Shown: in pieces, positions 60,917 through 64,000 of the stretch
How positions within the stretch are numbered: the first letter of the stretch is position 1
Layout: each line of letters begins with the position of its first letter
Assembly: GCA_030148005.1 (NCBI GenBank)
Contig: JASBUI010000004.1
Span: forward strand, 124,001-188,000
Reading direction: 5' to 3'
DNA: 64,000 bases
DNA from: Paracoccaceae bacterium
GTDB lineage: Bacteria > Pseudomonadota > Alphaproteobacteria > Rhodobacterales > Rhodobacteraceae
The notes under the pieces: model-generated
What the model saw: only the letters and a program-made list of their open reading frames with translations
The model's database searches: none
What the model was told of the DNA's origin: nothing
Made by a program: the position numbers and the translations under genes

Positions 60917-62002
60917 CTACATCTTCATCGCCATGCCGGGGGTCGCCATCTGGCCCATCATCCCCATCTGCATGTGGTAGGGCAGCATGCACATGAACAT
61001 CCAGTTCCCGTCCTGCTGAACCTCGACGACAAAGGACACTTCGTTCCCGGGCAAAAGCAGCGACTGTTCGAACAGGGCTTCGTGTTCGAGAAGGTTCCAG
61101 TCGGCGCGTTTGGCGCGGTAATTGACGGCGGACATCGCGGGCATGGTCATGAACATGAACTCATGCAGGATGTTGCCGTCGTTGCGCACGGTAAAGCGGA
61201 TACGCTCACCCTTTTTGACGTCGAGCTGAAGATCGGAGAAGGTCCATTCGGACATGGCCAGCGTGATCTCGCGATCAAACTTGCCGCTGTCGGAGAACCG
61301 CAGGCCATCTGGTGCAGGGGGAAGAGTGTCCATCTGCATTTGCGAACCATCGGCCATTTTCATGGCCCCGCCTTCGGTGGCCGCGCTTGCGGTAGATGGC
61401 GCCATATCGCTCATCTTCATCTTGGTCCCATCGGGCATGGTCATCATGCCGTCTGCGGCCTTGGCGGTGTCAATTGCTGGGGCCATGTCGCTCATCTTCA
61501 TCTTGGTTCCGTCGGCCATGGTCATTGTGCCGTCTGCGGCCTTGGCAGTGTCGGTTGCGGGGGCCATATCGCTCATCTTCATCTTGGTCCCGTCAGGCAT
61601 GGTCATTGTGCCGTCTGCGGCCTTGGCAGTGTCGGTGGCGGGGGCCATATCGCTCATCTTCATCTTGGTCCCGCCAGGCATGGTCATTGTGCCGTCCGAG
61701 CTGTCAGAGCTCATATCCATCCCGTCCATTTTCATGCCGCCCATGTCCATGCCAGCCATGCCGCCCGAGGCTTTGGCGGCCTCAAGCATCATTTCGTCCA
61801 TGGGGGGCACATCGAAGATGTCGTGTTCAAGCTCTTCGTTTTCGGCTGACAGGGTGGTTGGCAGGCGGCCGCTTTTTTGCAAAAGCGCGACCTCGCCCAC
61901 GACCGGGCTTGCCTGAAAGTTGGGCGGTGAGACCACCACCGTGAAATATCCGGTGACGCCCAGCAGGACGAGACCGGCGATCAGAAACATTCGCATAATC
62001 AT
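60917..62002 (-). CDS. Membrane-anchored methionine-repeat cupredoxin
   Basis: The 361-residue protein starts MIMRMFLIAGLVLLGVTGYFTVVVS, a membrane anchor (about 3-24). Residues 81-97 are Met/Gly-rich (GMAGMDMGGMKMDGMDM). Four 27-residue repeats fill about 103-207 with core TMPDGTKMKMSDMAPATDTA, so each offers about six methionines. A cupredoxin fold follows (245-361): likely type-1 copper ligands are H280 (NILHEF), C338, H343 and M348 (CMLPYHMQMGM). The start ATG at 62002 has AAAGGAAC just before it, and the gene is 13 bp after the oxidase subunit I stop. It probably holds or delivers copper in the periplasm to the B-family oxidase, or carries electrons; this is inference. Confidence 0.85.
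   Translation of the reverse strand: MIMRMFLIAGLVLLGVTGYFTVVVSPPNFQASPVVGEVALLQKSGRLPTTLSAENEELEHDIFDVPPMDEMMLEAAKASGGMAGMDMGGMKMDGMDMSSDSSDGTMTMPGGTKMKMSDMAPATDTAKAADGTMTMPDGTKMKMSDMAPATDTAKAADGTMTMADGTKMKMSDMAPAIDTAKAADGMMTMPDGTKMKMSDMAPSTASAATEGGAMKMADGSQMQMDTLPPAPDGLRFSDSGKFDREITLAMSEWTFSDLQLDVKKGERIRFTVRNDGNILHEFMFMTMPAMSAVNYRAKRADWNLLEHEALFEQSLLLPGNEVSFVVEVQQDGNWMFMCMLPYHMQMGMMGQMATPGMAMKM
61382..61696 (-). repeat. 81-bp tandem repeat (four copies) within the cupredoxin gene
   Basis: The same 81-bp unit starts at plus-strand positions 61401, 61482, 61563 and 61644 (marked by GCCAT(A/G)TCGCTCATCTTCA), always in frame with the 27-residue repeat. Copies are very similar, which points to recent duplication; copy number may vary between strains. 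Confidence 0.92.
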
Positions 62003-62015
62003 AGTCGTGTTCCTT

Positions 62016-63587
62016 TCATTCTGCTGGGGTTGCGGCGGTCTGGCCGGCAATGTCGTGTTCCACCGGCCATGGATCGCCCACGGCCTTTTGGCCGCGCGTG
62101 GCGCTTAGGATGATGTTGAAGACAAAGACGATGAACCCAAGGCCAATCAGATAGGCGCCGCCGGTAAGAAGCATTTGCGGAATGCTCCATTCCGGCAGGG
62201 GCAGATAGTCGACCACCCAGCGCGGGAAATAGGCATAGCCCAGAACATACATCATCATCACCTTGGTGAAGATGCCGATCTGCCACATCCAGAAGTGGGT
62301 TCTGGCCATTGCCTGATTGAACATCCGGCCGGTGAAATAGGGGTACAGGTAATAGACCCCGGCCATCGCCATATTGGCCACAAAGCCCACGAACATCGCG
62401 TGGAAATGCGCCGGTACCCAATAGGTGTTGTGGATAAAGTCGCTGTCCACGGCGATCTGGGCATTCACATAGCCGGTCACCCCGCCAAGGATCAGAAAGA
62501 CGATCGAGGCGATGATGAAGCTGAAGGGGATCGAGCGCCGGGCAGAGACCGGGATCGGGTCGGCCCAAAGCGTGGCGATCCAGTTGAAGACATGCATCGT
62601 CGAGGGGATGAAGATCAGAAGCGTCAGGATCTGCGTTGCCCGCTGGATCGGGCCGGCGACGGTTTCGGCCGGCTGAAAGTGGTGCGGGTAGACGACGAAG
62701 GAAAGCATCGTCAGCAGGCCAAAGGCGATGACGGCTGACCAATAGCTCCACATCGGTTTGCCAAGGATGCGGGGCATCAGCGTGTAAAGGATCGCGATGG
62801 CCGGCACCAATGGCAGGTAGACGGCCGGGTGGCCGTAGAACCAGAAGAGGAACATGAAGGTCATGACGCTGCCGCCGTTGGCGGTGTCAAAGACCGCCGT
62901 AAGCTGAAGCCAGTCGGTCAGCATCAGGGCGCCGACAAGGCCAAGAACCGGTGTCGACAGCATCAGCAACAGGCCTTCGGACAAAGCGGCCCAGCCCATC
63001 AGGGGCATGGTGCGAAAGCGGCCCTTTGCGGCCCAGCCGTTGCGGAAGAGAACAGCGCCCGCGACCATTTCCGACAGGGCGACAAGGATGATGGCGACAT
63101 AGCCCATCCATGCGAGGTTTCCGACGACGCGCAGCGACATCGGGGGATAGAAGGTCCACGTGAAATCGGGGCGCGAGATGATCAGCAGCACGGCCGCTGT
63201 GATCAGCATCCACCAGCTCCATTGAGCGCCGCGCGCCCACAAAAGCCGTTCGGTGCCCAGAACCTTGGGGATCATGTAGTACATGATCGAGATGACCAGC
63301 GGGATGGCAAAGCCAAAGACCATCAGCATCCCGTGCAGCGTCATCAGTGACATGTAAGAGCGCGCTTGGATGAACTGGATATCGGGAAGCGCAAGTTCAG
63401 TGCGAAAGAGCATCGCCATAAGCCCGCCAAGGGCCAGCATGACGATGGACGTCAGCATCCCCTTGATCGCGATGTGGCGATAGTCGTGTGAAAAAAGCAG
63501 GTCGCGCAGTGTCATCTCTCCGATGACATTTGACGGCTCCCAGTGAGGCAGGCCGCCCATGCGTTCGGCGTCTAGTGGATTTGCCAT
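62016..63587 (-). CDS. B-family (ba3-type) heme-copper oxidase subunit I
   Basis: The 523-residue subunit keeps the catalytic pieces: H85 in LHGMLMVFGF (low-spin heme), H253 and Y257 in FYGHPAVYLPLVPAIA, H302 and H303 in VVYPHHFQPAETV, and H394 and H396 in WVPAHFHAMFVGF (heme ligands). The GHPAVY motif lacks the glutamate (HPEVY) of A-family oxidases, which points to a B-family (ba3-like) oxygen reductase. The tyrosine argues against a nitric oxide reductase. ATG 63587 has AAGGAAACC before it. It precedes the cupredoxin gene by 13 bp. Confidence 0.92.
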   Translation of the reverse strand: MANPLDAERMGGLPHWEPSNVIGEMTLRDLLFSHDYRHIAIKGMLTSIVMLALGGLMAMLFRTELALPDIQFIQARSYMSLMTLHGMLMVFGFAIPLVISIMYYMIPKVLGTERLLWARGAQWSWWMLITAAVLLIISRPDFTWTFYPPMSLRVVGNLAWMGYVAIILVALSEMVAGAVLFRNGWAAKGRFRTMPLMGWAALSEGLLLMLSTPVLGLVGALMLTDWLQLTAVFDTANGGSVMTFMFLFWFYGHPAVYLPLVPAIAILYTLMPRILGKPMWSYWSAVIAFGLLTMLSFVVYPHHFQPAETVAGPIQRATQILTLLIFIPSTMHVFNWIATLWADPIPVSARRSIPFSFIIASIVFLILGGVTGYVNAQIAVDSDFIHNTYWVPAHFHAMFVGFVANMAMAGVYYLYPYFTGRMFNQAMARTHFWMWQIGIFTKVMMMYVLGYAYFPRWVVDYLPLPEWSIPQMLLTGGAYLIGLGFIVFVFNIILSATRGQKAVGDPWPVEHDIAGQTAATPAE

Positions 63588-63621
63588 TATCTTGGTTTCC
63601 TTGAATTGTATCTGCTGGTCA

Positions 63622-64000
63622 TCATGCTTCGGGCGTCTCTTCGGCGCCTTCGACAACCAGCCAGGCCTTCATCTGGGCATGTCCGATGCCGCAGTAGTTC
63701 AGGCATTGAATGAGGTATTTGCCGGGTTCCTTGGGGGCGCGGATCCAAACGGCCGAGCCTTCCTGGCTGGGTTCAATTTCGGCGGTGATGCCGACGGCCG
63801 GAATGTTGAAGCCGTGGATCACGTCATTGCTGAAGATGCGAAAGAGAACCTTTTCGCCCGGTTTGACGATTGCCGCGCTGCGGCTGATTTCGTTCTGGTC
63901 GGTCAGAAAGGCAAAGCCCCACTGAAATGCGATTACCCGCAGTTCGCGGTCGAACTGTCCGCTTGGCGTTGAGGCCTCTGCCGACAGGGTTCCGGATTCG
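63622..64000 (-). CDS. B-family oxidase CuA subunit II (C-terminal part; runs off the right edge)
   Basis: About 125 C-terminal residues are visible: VIAFQWGFAFLTDQ, VLFRIFSNDVIHGFNIP (first CuA His) and LIQCLNYCGIGHAQMKAWLVV, which has the CuA ligands C-x3-C-x3-H-x2-M. The protein ends EGAEETPEA. The membrane anchor and start lie outside the window. It is 34 bp upstream of subunit I, so the order is subunit II, I, cupredoxin, ctaB. Which heme-copper family it belongs to follows from subunit I. Confidence 0.93.
   Translation of the reverse strand, partial: ESGTLSAEASTPSGQFDRELRVIAFQWGFAFLTDQNEISRSAAIVKPGEKVLFRIFSNDVIHGFNIPAVGITAEIEPSQEGSAVWIRAPKEPGKYLIQCLNYCGIGHAQMKAWLVVEGAEETPEA

Noticed and set aside
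61382-61696. Tandem repeat as a possible CRISPR array
   Set aside because: The 81-bp units are contiguous with no spacers, are in frame, and encode the Met-rich repeat of a protein.
62016-63587. Subunit I as a nitric oxide reductase
   Set aside because: The GHPAVY tyrosine typical of oxygen reductases is kept and the overall sequence pattern matches ba3-type oxidases, with a CuA subunit II upstream.

Overview
This 64 kb window is chromosomal sequence from an alphaproteobacterium, most likely Rhodobacteraceae (Roseobacter/Rhodobacter group). The grounds are the ccoNOQP-ccoGHIS-fnrL block, an Mcl1-type malyl-CoA lyase, a membrane-anchored cytochrome c, COQ9, a DUF1013 protein, a DUF4175 (TIGR02302) protein, and many short conserved proteins of that family. 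The sequence is GC-rich and densely coding. I see no prophage, insertion sequence, CRISPR array, tRNA or rRNA gene. It reads as ordinary core genome with a few accessory pockets.

Layout. 1-5.2 kb: start of ftsE, a zinc-ribbon membrane protein, the DUF4175 protein and lysA. 5.3-14.1 kb: the cbb3 oxidase assembly genes ccoGHIS, the structural genes ccoNOQP, and the oxygen sensor fnrL, with FNR boxes ahead of ccoG and ccoN. 14.1-19.3 kb: mcl1, then a divergent D-glutamate locus (dgcN, dgcA, a D-amino-acid transaminase) convergent with an N-formylglutamate amidohydrolase. 19.5-26.6 kb: pyk, rpmI-rplT with a structured leader, pheS, an ASCH gene, pheT and ytoQ. 26.8-34.1 kb: mscL, a LysE exporter, ald with its Lrp-type regulator, a small lytic transglycosylase, rpsU, coq9, a quinone oxidoreductase, a MAPEG protein, a SpoIIAA-like protein and secreted RNase T2. 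34.2-40.8 kb: a DUF1013 (TrcR-like) protein, a YARHG-like secreted protein, recR-ybaB-dnaX, a cysteine phosphatase, the SRP RNA (ffs) and a Hint-domain protein. 40.9-52.7 kb: a periplasmic cyclic phosphodiesterase, nudC, pheA, an anchored cytochrome c, yejABEF and a fumarylacetoacetase-like gene. 52.7-59.8 kb: a D,D-carboxypeptidase, a HAD hydrolase, clpS, an rsmC-like methyltransferase, an SDR, hemF and a D-2-hydroxyacid dehydrogenase. 59.9-64 kb: a second terminal oxidase cluster containing ctaB, a methionine-repeat cupredoxin, a B-family oxidase subunit I and the CuA subunit II, which runs off the edge.

How the parts fit. The window is rich in respiratory functions: a low-oxygen cbb3 oxidase under FnrL, a membrane-anchored cytochrome c that could feed oxidases, a B-family CuA oxidase with its own heme O synthase and a probable dedicated copper protein, and hemF with an FNR-like box of its own. 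The most unusual item is the cupredoxin at 60917-62002. It joins an N-terminal membrane anchor, four 27-residue methionine-rich repeats and a complete type-1 copper site, and is co-linear with the oxidase. Other leads are the D-glutamate locus with a 17-nt palindrome in its promoter, several unassigned operator-like palindromes, a recurrent intergenic hairpin element, a pairing leader ahead of rpmI-rplT, and an SDR lacking the catalytic lysine.
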